Origin: JAGLQA01 sp023135565
GTDB taxonomy: Bacteria; Acidobacteriota; Aminicenantia; UBA2199
Direction of reading: 5' to 3'
Length of the DNA: 13,564 nucleotides
Assembly: GCA_030639305.1 (NCBI GenBank)
Contig: DAOWCY010000194.1
Coordinates: forward strand, 1 to 13,564
Below, one piece after another: positions 1-6,754 of this stretch (within the stretch, counting starts at the first letter, position 1; each line of letters begins with the position of its first letter). The notes beneath the pieces were generated by a model. It was not told where the DNA came from. It saw only the letters and a program-made list of their open reading frames with translations, and searched no databases. The position numbers were made by a program, and so were the translations under genes.

Positions 1-354
1 AATATCGACTACGTCTTTTTCTTCGCCTTCGGCGATAAGGGGGGATTTTTTGAACAACCGCCCCCCCAGCCCCCCCCCAAACCTTTTGTTTAACTATACT
101 GTTGACTGCTCACTTTGCCACTGCTGGATAGAGACTTCATCTCCTTTCGATTGGAAAATCAAAAAAGGCTCAAAAACAATAAACGAATACCTGCCTAACC
201 GGCTCTTCTGTAAACGACTGTCTAAAAATACAAAATGAGAACGCTCAACATAATACTCGGCAATATCATAAATAGAAATAGATCCTGAATCCAATTCCTC
301 GATCCGGGGTGCCGACAAAAACGGTTCTTCTTTATCACCTAATTGAAAACCCAT
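1..354 (-). pseudogene. pabB: Aminodeoxychorismate synthase component I (PabB), 5' part, disrupted
   Basis: PabB with PabA turns chorismate and glutamine into 4-amino-4-deoxychorismate, on the way to p-aminobenzoate and folate. The first 86 codons (354 down to 94) match the N-terminal domain of the TrpE/PabB family: a stretch reading HFVFLDSRL then LGRYSFIVFEPF is the typical 'LLDS...RYSF...P' region. The frame then meets TAG at 94-96. From about position 75 to the window edge another minus frame reads GGRLFKKSPLIAEGEEKDVV, which fits the family segment after the 'GGavGy..YDLGR' motif. About 30 residues expected between these pieces are missing, and the gap falls on the C runs at 61-78. So the gene is frameshifted and internally deleted, or the tract is mis-sequenced. 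ATG at 354 directly follows the pabA stop and has GGAG upstream, so it is coupled to pabA. The rest of the gene, including the chorismate-binding domain, lies outside the window. Confidence 0.65.
61..78. repeat. Paired C-homopolymer tract inside pabB
   Basis: Seven C, then AG, then nine C (G runs on the pabB coding strand). It sits exactly where the pabB frame breaks and where the family has its glycine-rich 'GGAVGY..YDLGR' motif. G-rich codons there make a collapse, slippage or sequencing error plausible. Confidence 0.8.
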
Positions 355-1062
355 CTACCTGATCTCCGGTTTTTCCGGGCAAAAATAATTTTTCATCATC
401 TCTTTCCCAAACTTCGTTAAAAAAGACTCGGGATGGAACTGCACCCCTTCGATGGGGTATTTTTTGTGCCTGATGCCCATAACAACCCCATCCCCAGTCC
501 AGGCCGAAATCTCGAAATCCTTAGATAAACAGTCCCTATCTACGATTAAAGAATGATAACGGGCCACCTCGATCTCTTTGGGCAGCCCCCTGAACAATGT
601 GCGCTGATCATTGATGATTTTCGTTGTCTTGCCATGATAAACCCTGGGAGCACGGATCGTCCTGCCGCCAAATACTTCATTGATACATTGGTGCCCTAAG
701 CAAATCCCCAATATGTTTGTTTTTTTTCCCAATTTCCCGATCACTTCTTTAGAAATACCGGCGTCCCTGGGTTCTTTAGGGCCTGGGGAAATCACGACAA
801 AATCCGGGTTTAATCCCGCTATCTCGCTGACGGTGATTTCATCGTTCCGGAAAACCGCGGCATTGGGAATTATCTCACATATATACTGGTAGACATTGTA
901 AGTAAAAGAATCGTAATTGTCGATCAAAACTACAAGCGGTTCTTTGCCGTTTTTATTTCTTTTTACCGACACTTCGTGAAAGTTTGCTGAAAAACCGAAG
1001 CCCGCGGCGCGGGCGCCCTCCGACATGGGCTGCGGGTACCGCCCGCTTTTTGTGGAAATCAT
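355..1062 (-). CDS. pabA: Aminodeoxychorismate synthase glutamine amidotransferase subunit (PabA/TrpG family)
   Basis: Class I glutamine amidotransferase that releases ammonia from glutamine for the PabB-catalysed amination of chorismate; cytosolic. The family core begins near residue 44 with VVLIDNYDSFTYN. The nucleophile is C121 in GICLGHQ, and the remaining triad residues are H210 and E212 in the HPES motif. The order pabC-pabA-pabB and absence of other trp genes favour folate over tryptophan, although such subunits can serve both. The ATG at 1062 overlaps the pabC stop as ATGA, which supports this start. It leaves about 43 residues before the usual start of the family, rich in G, A and R and encoded partly by a GC-rich palindrome. 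A later start (ATG at 1026, or a non-ATG codon) is therefore possible. The TAG stop abuts the pabB ATG directly. Confidence 0.9.
   Translation of the reverse strand: MISTKSGRYPQPMSEGARAAGFGFSANFHEVSVKRNKNGKEPLVVLIDNYDSFTYNVYQYICEIIPNAAVFRNDEITVSEIAGLNPDFVVISPGPKEPRDAGISKEVIGKLGKKTNILGICLGHQCINEVFGGRTIRAPRVYHGKTTKIINDQRTLFRGLPKEIEVARYHSLIVDRDCLSKDFEISAWTGDGVVMGIRHKKYPIEGVQFHPESFLTKFGKEMMKNYFCPEKPEIR
1000..1014 (-). terminator. GC-rich palindrome, terminator- or attenuator-like, within pabA 5' end
   Basis: GCCCGCG-G-CGCGGGC, two perfect 7-nt arms. Read on minus it is followed within a few bases by TTCGG then TTTTT, resembling an intrinsic terminator placed inside the first 22 codons of pabA. 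Nearly the same core occurs at 12919-12933. It may be an inserted palindromic unit, an attenuator between pabC and pabA, or just GC-rich coding sequence. Confidence 0.4.
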
Positions 1063-1877
1063 GATTCACCCAAAGCCTGCCGTTCTTTTTCTATACATTT
1101 TCGATAAGACAACATAATCTTACGGGTCAATTCGCCGGGCCGCCCGTTTCCTATAGGATTCTCGCCGATCCTTACGATAGGCAGCACCTCCATCAGGGAA
1201 TTGCTGCAAAAACACTCTTCACTCTCGCATAACTCTTCGAGAGTACAGCGGCCTTCCCGCACCCGGATGCCCCGGCGGGCTAACAAATCGATAATTTTCC
1301 GCCGCGTTACGCCCGGCAGCAGTCCACAATCCACTGAAGGGGTAAGTATCTCTTTATCCCGCACAAAAAAAAGATTGCTTTTGCTCCCTTCCGCAATATA
1401 ACCGCAGGTATTCAAAAAAATACATTCTCCGAAAATATCTCTCCCGCCGGGAGGAAAAGACAAAATATTTTCTAATTGATTAAAGGTTTTGTGGTTTACA
1501 ACCGGGGAAAATTCGTTTTTCCGGTAAGGCGAAACAACAGTAGCGATGCCCTGCTCATAATCCGCTGCGCCGTAAGGCACAGGTCTGTGGGTGATAAAAA
1601 CCCGGGGCGTGATTTTTTTCGCCTGGCTGCCGTAAGTAACGGACAGCCTGATGGCTTCCCCAACTAAGCGGTTATTTTTTACATAATCGTCAACTAACCG
1701 CGTTAACGTTTCTTTTGTGGGGAAATGAAAAAATCCTAATTGCCGCGAAGAGTCCAACATTCGATCTAAATGCGCCTCTAAAAGAAAAGGAATGCCGTTG
1801 TAGATCCGCAGGGTTTCAAACAAGCCGTATCCGAAAGACACGCCCCAATCATGAATAGGAACACACTCTATTAACAT
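1059..1877 (-). CDS. pabC: Aminodeoxychorismate lyase (PLP fold-type IV)
   Basis: Converts 4-amino-4-deoxychorismate to p-aminobenzoate and pyruvate, the last step of PABA synthesis. At 272 aa it has the usual length for the class IV aminotransferase/ADC lyase family. Visible features are the N-terminal GVSFGYGLFETLRI region, HLDRM near residue 36 and the PLP-binding lysine, probably K130 in NHKTFNQLENIL. The cofactor loop IAEGSKSNLF lies near 161-170, followed by GLLPGVTRR near 185-193. D-amino acid or branched-chain aminotransferases share this fold, so the ADC lyase call depends on the overlap with pabA (ATGA) and the pabB start just beyond. The ATG has AAGGAG about seven bases upstream. 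First gene of the operon, with its own promoter. Confidence 0.88.
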   Translation of the reverse strand: MLIECVPIHDWGVSFGYGLFETLRIYNGIPFLLEAHLDRMLDSSRQLGFFHFPTKETLTRLVDDYVKNNRLVGEAIRLSVTYGSQAKKITPRVFITHRPVPYGAADYEQGIATVVSPYRKNEFSPVVNHKTFNQLENILSFPPGGRDIFGECIFLNTCGYIAEGSKSNLFFVRDKEILTPSVDCGLLPGVTRRKIIDLLARRGIRVREGRCTLEELCESEECFCSNSLMEVLPIVRIGENPIGNGRPGELTRKIMLSYRKCIEKERQALGES

Positions 1878-1902
1878 TTTTTCTCCTTTTCCCGATTATT
1901 TT

Positions 1903-1931
1903 AGTATACACCCCCCGGCTGGAAAGATCAA
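1903..1931 (-). promoter_or_regulatory. Sigma70-type promoter of the pabC-pabA-pabB operon
   Basis: On minus, -35 TTGATC (1931-1926), a 17-bp spacer and -10 TATACT (1908-1903). It lies 26 bp before the pabC ATG and just before its AAGGAG ribosome-binding site. Confidence 0.6.
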
Positions 1932-2121
1932 CCCTTTGTCAAAATCTTACGAAGACTTTTTTTTAGATAGACTTCGTGGTAAACTTAAGAAAAAGCATGT
2001 GTGTTGGGGAAAACCGGCTCTATATCCAAACTTATGACATCCGTGACGATAAAGACAAATATATCGTGCTGGATTTCAAAGGGGTGCCTTGTTTTTTGAC
2101 ACAGTCAACATGTTGTACTTT

Positions 2122-2155
2122 CCCCCTTTACCTGTCAAATAAGCTAAAAAGGGGG
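2122..2155. repeat. Inverted repeat with 8-bp arms
   Basis: CCCCCTTT (2122-2129) and AAAGGGGG (2148-2155) around an 18-base loop. A 10-bp perfect palindrome, CAACATGTTG, lies just before it at 2106-2115. Function unknown; it could be a hairpin or the trace of a small mobile element. Confidence 0.5.
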
Positions 2156-2395
2156 GAGTCGAACCGGTCACGTCAACCTGGGTTGCATGATTTTTGCCAC
2201 CGGCCCGGATGCCTCGGTTTTATCGGGAAGTATTGCCGGTAAAGCATTTTGTTCCCATAAAAAAATTATTTTTTACGGATTCCCGGGTTGGCACGAAAAA
2301 TGCTGTCTATATTGAGCGTGCCTATTCGCATTTTACATATATCTTTTATAAAAACGCTTCAGGCACGACAATTTTTCACCAGTACCTGGATACAT

Positions 2396-2445
2396 AAGGG
2401 GTGAAGAGGTAAGAGCATAGGTTATGTTTTTGCCCTTTACCCCTT
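2396..2445 (+). terminator. Possible weak terminator hairpin after decayed ORF
   Basis: AAGGGGTGAAG (2396-2406) can pair with CTTTACCCCTT (2435-2445) with one G-U pair, across a 28-base loop. A T-rich stretch follows. It starts at the stop codon of the 2194-2397 reading frame. The long loop makes this a weak call. Confidence 0.3.
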
Positions 2446-2467
2446 GCTTTCCTTTGACATCCCCCGG

Positions 2468-2520
2468 CCGGCATTCGACAATCAACTCTTTAATTCTCGG
2501 CAGCTCTAAATCGCCGGCAC
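2468..2520 (-). pseudogene. Relic of the 3' part of the AlwI-like endonuclease gene
   Basis: This 53-bp stretch matches 6851-6903 in the same orientation at 48 of 53 positions by eye. On minus it reads AGDLELPRIKELIVECRP, against AGDLKPPRIKELIVECRA in the intact endonuclease. Similarity stops on both sides. The surrounding minus frame has a TAA just upstream and no start codon. It is best explained as a remnant of a second copy of the endonuclease gene. Confidence 0.75.
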
Positions 2521-2623
2521 TCGATATGATTTGTTCCTTTGAGAATTAAAACCCAAAAACAAAGGTGATTCGATTTTTAATTTATGTTAAAATATTAAAG
2601 TGATAGGAAGATAAGTATTAAGA

Positions 2624-5600
2624 ATGCCCTTTTTTACAACTTCGAGAAAGAAAGCAATAGAGACAACCGGCCGGAGACATCGATTCCTTTTTATTTTTTT
2701 ATTTTTCTCTTTTGTTCTCCCGGTTTTTTGCCGGGGCTATCTTGTACGCCACTATGGAGAGAGTGACGGTCTGCCTACCTCCGAGGTCTTCGATATCGCC
2801 CAGGACCACCTGGGCAGGATGTGGTTTGCTACCAGGTCCGGGGTGTCCTGTTATAACGGCGTCTCCTGGGAAAACCACACCGTGTCGGACGGCGTGGCAG
2901 CGCTGTCTATTTTTAAGATAGCGGTTGACCGCCGGGGACGAGTTTGGGCGCTGGCGGACCCGGGGCGGCAAACCAGGATATTTGTGGCCCTTTTCGACGG
3001 CAGGGAGTGGGAACAATTAGAACGATTGAAAATAGATTTCCGGCCAAATGTCAAGATAACGTCATTCCGGCTATTCGCGGATCAGGAAGACAACCCGGTA
3101 TTAGTGGTGGGCACTGCCGGTTCGGGTTTGTTTTTGTGGAAAGGGGGAAAGTGGACGAGATTAACCACAAAAGACGGTTTATTAAGCAATGCGGTGAATG
3201 GAATCGCTGTATTAAAGGATAAATGTTACATTGCCACGGCTGAGGGTGTGGCGGTTTTAAACCGCGGCGGTACTTTTGACCCGCTCCCGGAACGCCTGCG
3301 TAACCTCCCGGCTGGAGGAATCAGGGGAATCTGTGTGGAACACAGCGGCAGGTACCTGGGATACCACTTAAAGGAGCCGCGGGTATGGCTCTGTGGTGAC
3401 CGCTGGGTGGGCTATTTCGAAGAAAGCGATTACAACATAAATGTTTTCCGGGAGCCTACGCAAGACACGCCGCTTAATGATGGGACTAAAATAGGCCAAA
3501 CCTGCCGGTTAACACCGCCCAGTGAGGGCATTGTTATTTTCGACACGGAACTGCCTTTACGTTACCGGGGCGAAACACTTATCCTAACGCCCGATTACCG
3601 CGGCGGGTTGTATATCGGCAGCACCTATCGAATTTACTATCTTAATTATAAGACAGGGGTAGTGGAAACCATCGGGATACAAAACGGTCTTCTCAGCAGT
3701 GGCTGCTCTTCCCTGTTCGTGGATTTTGAAAAAAACACCTGGATCTCTTCTGCCCGGGGGCTTGACAAAATAGCCAGCCGCCGCTTTAGTAATTACCGGG
3801 CCGCCCAGGGTTTACTGGAAGACGAAGTGACTGCTGTAGTGGAATACCGGCCTGGAAAATTTGTCCTGGGCCATAACCGGGGGGTGACTTTTTGGGAGGA
3901 CGGTAAATTTCAACCTGTTCCTTTTTCTTCGGCGCAGAATGCTGCGCTTAACATGTCCCGGGTGATGGATATGAAAGTTGACTCGAAGCAAAACATATGG
4001 GTGGCCGCAGACAATTCCGGGCTGGCTAAAATTAACAAAAAAAAAGAAATAAAATGGCTTGCCAATGACCTGCCGGGAGTAGCCTGGTGTTTATGGATCG
4101 ACAAAAACAATGATGTGTGGGCAGGGACCAGGGGCGGGCTTGCTTTAATAAAAGGGAATAAGGATGCCGCTCAAATTGCGGCCCAAAGTCCCAGCGACCC
4201 AATCAGGAAAATCTACCGCACCATGGCAGGGACATTGTGCATAGCATCCGCTAGAAATGGACTCTTTATGTATAAAACGGAGCGGGCGCCCCCGGGAAAA
4301 CCGCAGCGGGACGTTAAACCGGGCCGCTGGGTGAACTACCGGCATCCCGGCAAGAGCAGGGCCAACAGCCTCTACGCCATTATGGAAGACAGCCGGGGCC
4401 GCCTGTTGGTCGGTACGCTGGCCGGTTTGTATTTCCTAAAAAAAACCTCCATCGAGAAGTTTAAAGAAAAAGATTTCGAGATCAACCGGCCGGTATATTT
4501 TATTATTGAAGACAGGAAGCAGGATCTCTGGTTTGGCACGAATAACGGTGTGGTGCGCTGGGACGGCGGTAGGGCGATACATTACTCGCTGCCCGAAGGC
4601 CTAATAGGCCAGGAAACCAACCGGGCCGCCGGGCTGGTAGACAGTGTGGGGCGGTTGTGGATCGGCACTAACCGCGGGTTATCTATCTACAATGAACAGT
4701 TCGATAGTTTTATGGACAGGATTCCTGCGCCGAAACTGCGTTTGTTATACGTAGAAGCTGACGATCGCAAAATCCCCTTAGACAAAAAAGTCGAATTAAG
4801 TCCTAAAACCCTTAACCTGATTTTTCACTTCAGCGGTATCTCTTTTATTAATGAAGAAGCCCTTCTTTTTAGACATAAGCTGGAAGGATTAGACCGGCAG
4901 TGGATCAGCGGACAATACCCCTATAACCGGACTATCAGGTATTCCAGGCTGTCGCCCGGGAGTTACCGGCTGCACCTGCAAGCCAGGAATGCATTAAATG
5001 TATGGAGCGAACCGCTGGTTTCGCCTGAGGTGGTCATCATAAAACCTATTGTCAAAAGGTGGTGGTTTTCTATCTTAATCATCTTGATTATTCTTGTTAT
5101 TTTTTACGGTATTTTTCGTTTCTTTACCCAGCAGCGTTATGCCGCCCTGCTGGAAAAGCAGGTTGAAGCCAGGACCAGCCAGGTGCGTTCCGCTGAAAGA
5201 AGATACCGTACCCTCTTTGAAGAGTCTAAAGATGTAATTTTTATTTCCACGCCCGAAGGAACTTTAGTCGATATGAACCCCGCCGGCCTGGAATTATTCG
5301 GGATAAAAGCAAGGGAAGACCTGTTAAAAAAAGAACCTGTTACCGCCCTGTACTACAACCCGGCGGACAGAGTCCTGTTCCGGGAAGAGATCGAAAAAAA
5401 AGGTTATGTAAAAGATTATGAATTAAACCTAAAGGACAAAGATGGCGAAAAAATCGTCGCCCAGGTAACCGCTGCCGTGGTGCGCGACAAAGGAGGTAAT
5501 ATTGCCGTTTACCGGGGAATCATCAGGGATATAAGCGATAAGAAACGGCTCGAACAGCGTTTGATGCAGTCGCAGAAGATGGAGGCCATCGGCACTTTGG

Positions 5601-6718
5601 CCGGAGGTATTGCTCATGATTTTAATAATATCCTGGGGGTGATTTCGGGCTATACGGAACTGGCGTTGGATGACTACCCGGATGCAGCCGCCATGCGCGG
5701 CGATATCGAACAAATCTCCGCTGCTTCGGAACGGGCGGCGGACCTGGTAAACCAGATTCTCGCTTTCAGTCGCCAGGGCGAGGTGGAACGAAAACCCTTA
5801 TCTCTCGATTTCGTTCTCAACGAGGCCCTGAAACTGCTGCGGTCGTCGCTGCCGGCCACCATTGAAATCCGCCGGGAAACCGGGATAAAATCCGGCGTGG
5901 TGATGGCAGACCTGACCCAGATGCACCAGGTGATTATGAATCTTTGCACCAATGCGGCACATGCCATGGGGGAGGAAGGAGGAGTTTTGGCAGTGGGCTT
6001 GCATAAGATTTATTTAGATGCGCAAGCAGCCGGAAAATACCAGGATATCGAAGCCGGCGCTTACCTGCGTTTGAGTGTCGGCGATTCCGGGCACGGCATA
6101 CCGCGGGCAATGATGAAGCGTATTTTCGAGCCTTTTTTTACCACCAAAAAGAAAGGGGAAGGCACCGGGATGGGGTTGTCGGTGGTTCACGGCATCGTTA
6201 AGAGTCACGGCGGCGATATTACCGTATACAGCGAGACCGGCCGGGGCGCTACCTTTCATGTGCTGCTGCCTGCCCTGGAGGAGGCGGTGCAGGGAGCAGC
6301 AAAAACCGAGGAAGAGATACCCCCGGGCCGTGGTGAACGGATATTGTTCGTAGATGATGAGGAAGGTCTGATAAGTGCAGGTACTTTGATGCTGCAGCGG
6401 TTGGGATACGAAGTGGTGGGAAAAACCGCTCCTTTGGAGGCGCTGGAGAGTTTCCGGGCCGCAGCCGCCAGTTTCGACCTGCTGCTGACGGACCTGACCA
6501 TGCCGCAGTTGACCGGGTTGGAATTGGCCGCGGAGGTAAGGAAGATCGAGCCGGGCATCCCTATCGTATTTTGTTCCGGTTTTAGCGCCTCTATTTCTGT
6601 TGAGAAGATCGAAGCTTTTGCGCCGAGTACTTTTGTTATGAAGCCCATTATTAAGCGCGAGTTGGCCCGGGCGCTGCGGGAAGTTTTAGATGGAATCGCG
6701 AAATCCGGATCGATTTAA
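2624..6718 (+). CDS. Hybrid sensor histidine kinase with periplasmic beta-propeller (propeller-Y_Y_Y-TM-PAS-HisKA-HATPase-REC)
   Basis: Membrane sensor of 1364 aa. Residues about 20-38 form a signal peptide (FLFIFLFFSFVLPVF). Residues about 40-710 hold ten or more two-component-regulator propeller repeats of the 'DGL..s.v..i..D..G.lW.gT..Gl..y.g' type. A Y_Y_Y domain spans about 738-805 (FRHKLEGLDRQW, LSPGSYRLHLQARN). One transmembrane helix runs 814-834, followed by a linker and a PAS domain (about 857-975). HisKA has the phospho-accepting H998 in GIAHDFNN. The ATPase domain has an N box around N1110, GDSGHGIP and GTGMGLS (1180-1186). A C-terminal receiver has D1244-D1245, phospho-acceptor D1290 and K1340. 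It lacks the DNA-binding domain of Bacteroides hybrid one-component systems, so it probably signals by phosphorelay to a partner not in this window. The ligand is unknown; relatives often sense polysaccharides. AGGAAG lies 13 bases before the ATG, a long spacing. It converges on the endonuclease gene with a 36-bp gap. Confidence 0.93.
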   Translation: MPFFTTSRKKAIETTGRRHRFLFIFLFFSFVLPVFCRGYLVRHYGESDGLPTSEVFDIAQDHLGRMWFATRSGVSCYNGVSWENHTVSDGVAALSIFKIAVDRRGRVWALADPGRQTRIFVALFDGREWEQLERLKIDFRPNVKITSFRLFADQEDNPVLVVGTAGSGLFLWKGGKWTRLTTKDGLLSNAVNGIAVLKDKCYIATAEGVAVLNRGGTFDPLPERLRNLPAGGIRGICVEHSGRYLGYHLKEPRVWLCGDRWVGYFEESDYNINVFREPTQDTPLNDGTKIGQTCRLTPPSEGIVIFDTELPLRYRGETLILTPDYRGGLYIGSTYRIYYLNYKTGVVETIGIQNGLLSSGCSSLFVDFEKNTWISSARGLDKIASRRFSNYRAAQGLLEDEVTAVVEYRPGKFVLGHNRGVTFWEDGKFQPVPFSSAQNAALNMSRVMDMKVDSKQNIWVAADNSGLAKINKKKEIKWLANDLPGVAWCLWIDKNNDVWAGTRGGLALIKGNKDAAQIAAQSPSDPIRKIYRTMAGTLCIASARNGLFMYKTERAPPGKPQRDVKPGRWVNYRHPGKSRANSLYAIMEDSRGRLLVGTLAGLYFLKKTSIEKFKEKDFEINRPVYFIIEDRKQDLWFGTNNGVVRWDGGRAIHYSLPEGLIGQETNRAAGLVDSVGRLWIGTNRGLSIYNEQFDSFMDRIPAPKLRLLYVEADDRKIPLDKKVELSPKTLNLIFHFSGISFINEEALLFRHKLEGLDRQWISGQYPYNRTIRYSRLSPGSYRLHLQARNALNVWSEPLVSPEVVIIKPIVKRWWFSILIILIILVIFYGIFRFFTQQRYAALLEKQVEARTSQVRSAERRYRTLFEESKDVIFISTPEGTLVDMNPAGLELFGIKAREDLLKKEPVTALYYNPADRVLFREEIEKKGYVKDYELNLKDKDGEKIVAQVTAAVVRDKGGNIAVYRGIIRDISDKKRLEQRLMQSQKMEAIGTLAGGIAHDFNNILGVISGYTELALDDYPDAAAMRGDIEQISAASERAADLVNQILAFSRQGEVERKPLSLDFVLNEALKLLRSSLPATIEIRRETGIKSGVVMADLTQMHQVIMNLCTNAAHAMGEEGGVLAVGLHKIYLDAQAAGKYQDIEAGAYLRLSVGDSGHGIPRAMMKRIFEPFFTTKKKGEGTGMGLSVVHGIVKSHGGDITVYSETGRGATFHVLLPALEEAVQGAAKTEEEIPPGRGERILFVDDEEGLISAGTLMLQRLGYEVVGKTAPLEALESFRAAAASFDLLLTDLTMPQLTGLELAAEVRKIEPGIPIVFCSGFSASISVEKIEAFAPSTFVMKPIIKRELARALREVLDGIAKSGSI

Positions 6719-6754
6719 ACCCTATTCGCTGGATCTGTCTCAGCCACGAATGAA

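Larger units (their letters stand above)
1932..2623. other. Intergenic region with decayed ORFs, no convincing gene
   Basis: Between the divergently oriented pabC and kinase genes. Plus-strand frames run 1976-2242 (GTG start, no good ribosome-binding site) and 2194-2397. A third plus frame is open from about 2145 to 2307. They overlap in different phases and none resembles a family I recognise, so one ancestral gene broken by frameshifts is more likely than several real genes. Also present are an inverted repeat at 2122-2155, a possible terminator-like repeat at 2396-2445 and a 53-bp relic of the endonuclease gene at 2468-2520. The last 80 bases before the kinase are AT-rich and may hold its promoter (TAAAAT at 2588-2593 as a candidate -10), but I see no good -35. 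Confidence 0.55.

Noticed and set aside
1..93. Plus-strand open frame from the left edge ending in TAA at 91-93, with a proline-rich tail
   Set aside because: The proline codons come from the C runs, and the opposite strand over 1-75 reads as PabB-like sequence, so this is most likely a shadow frame.
1476..1667. Plus-strand frames opposite pabC and pabA
   Set aside because: Antisense shadows of well-supported enzymes.
1976..2242. 88-codon plus-strand frame starting with GTG
   Set aside because: No good ribosome-binding site, cysteine-rich atypical composition, overlapped by another frame at 2194-2397, and no family recognised; treated as decayed sequence.
3079..4105. GGATC words inside the kinase gene as a sign of site avoidance or a nuclease target
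   Set aside because: The sites are present and not avoided, and the endonuclease specificity is unknown, so nothing can be concluded.
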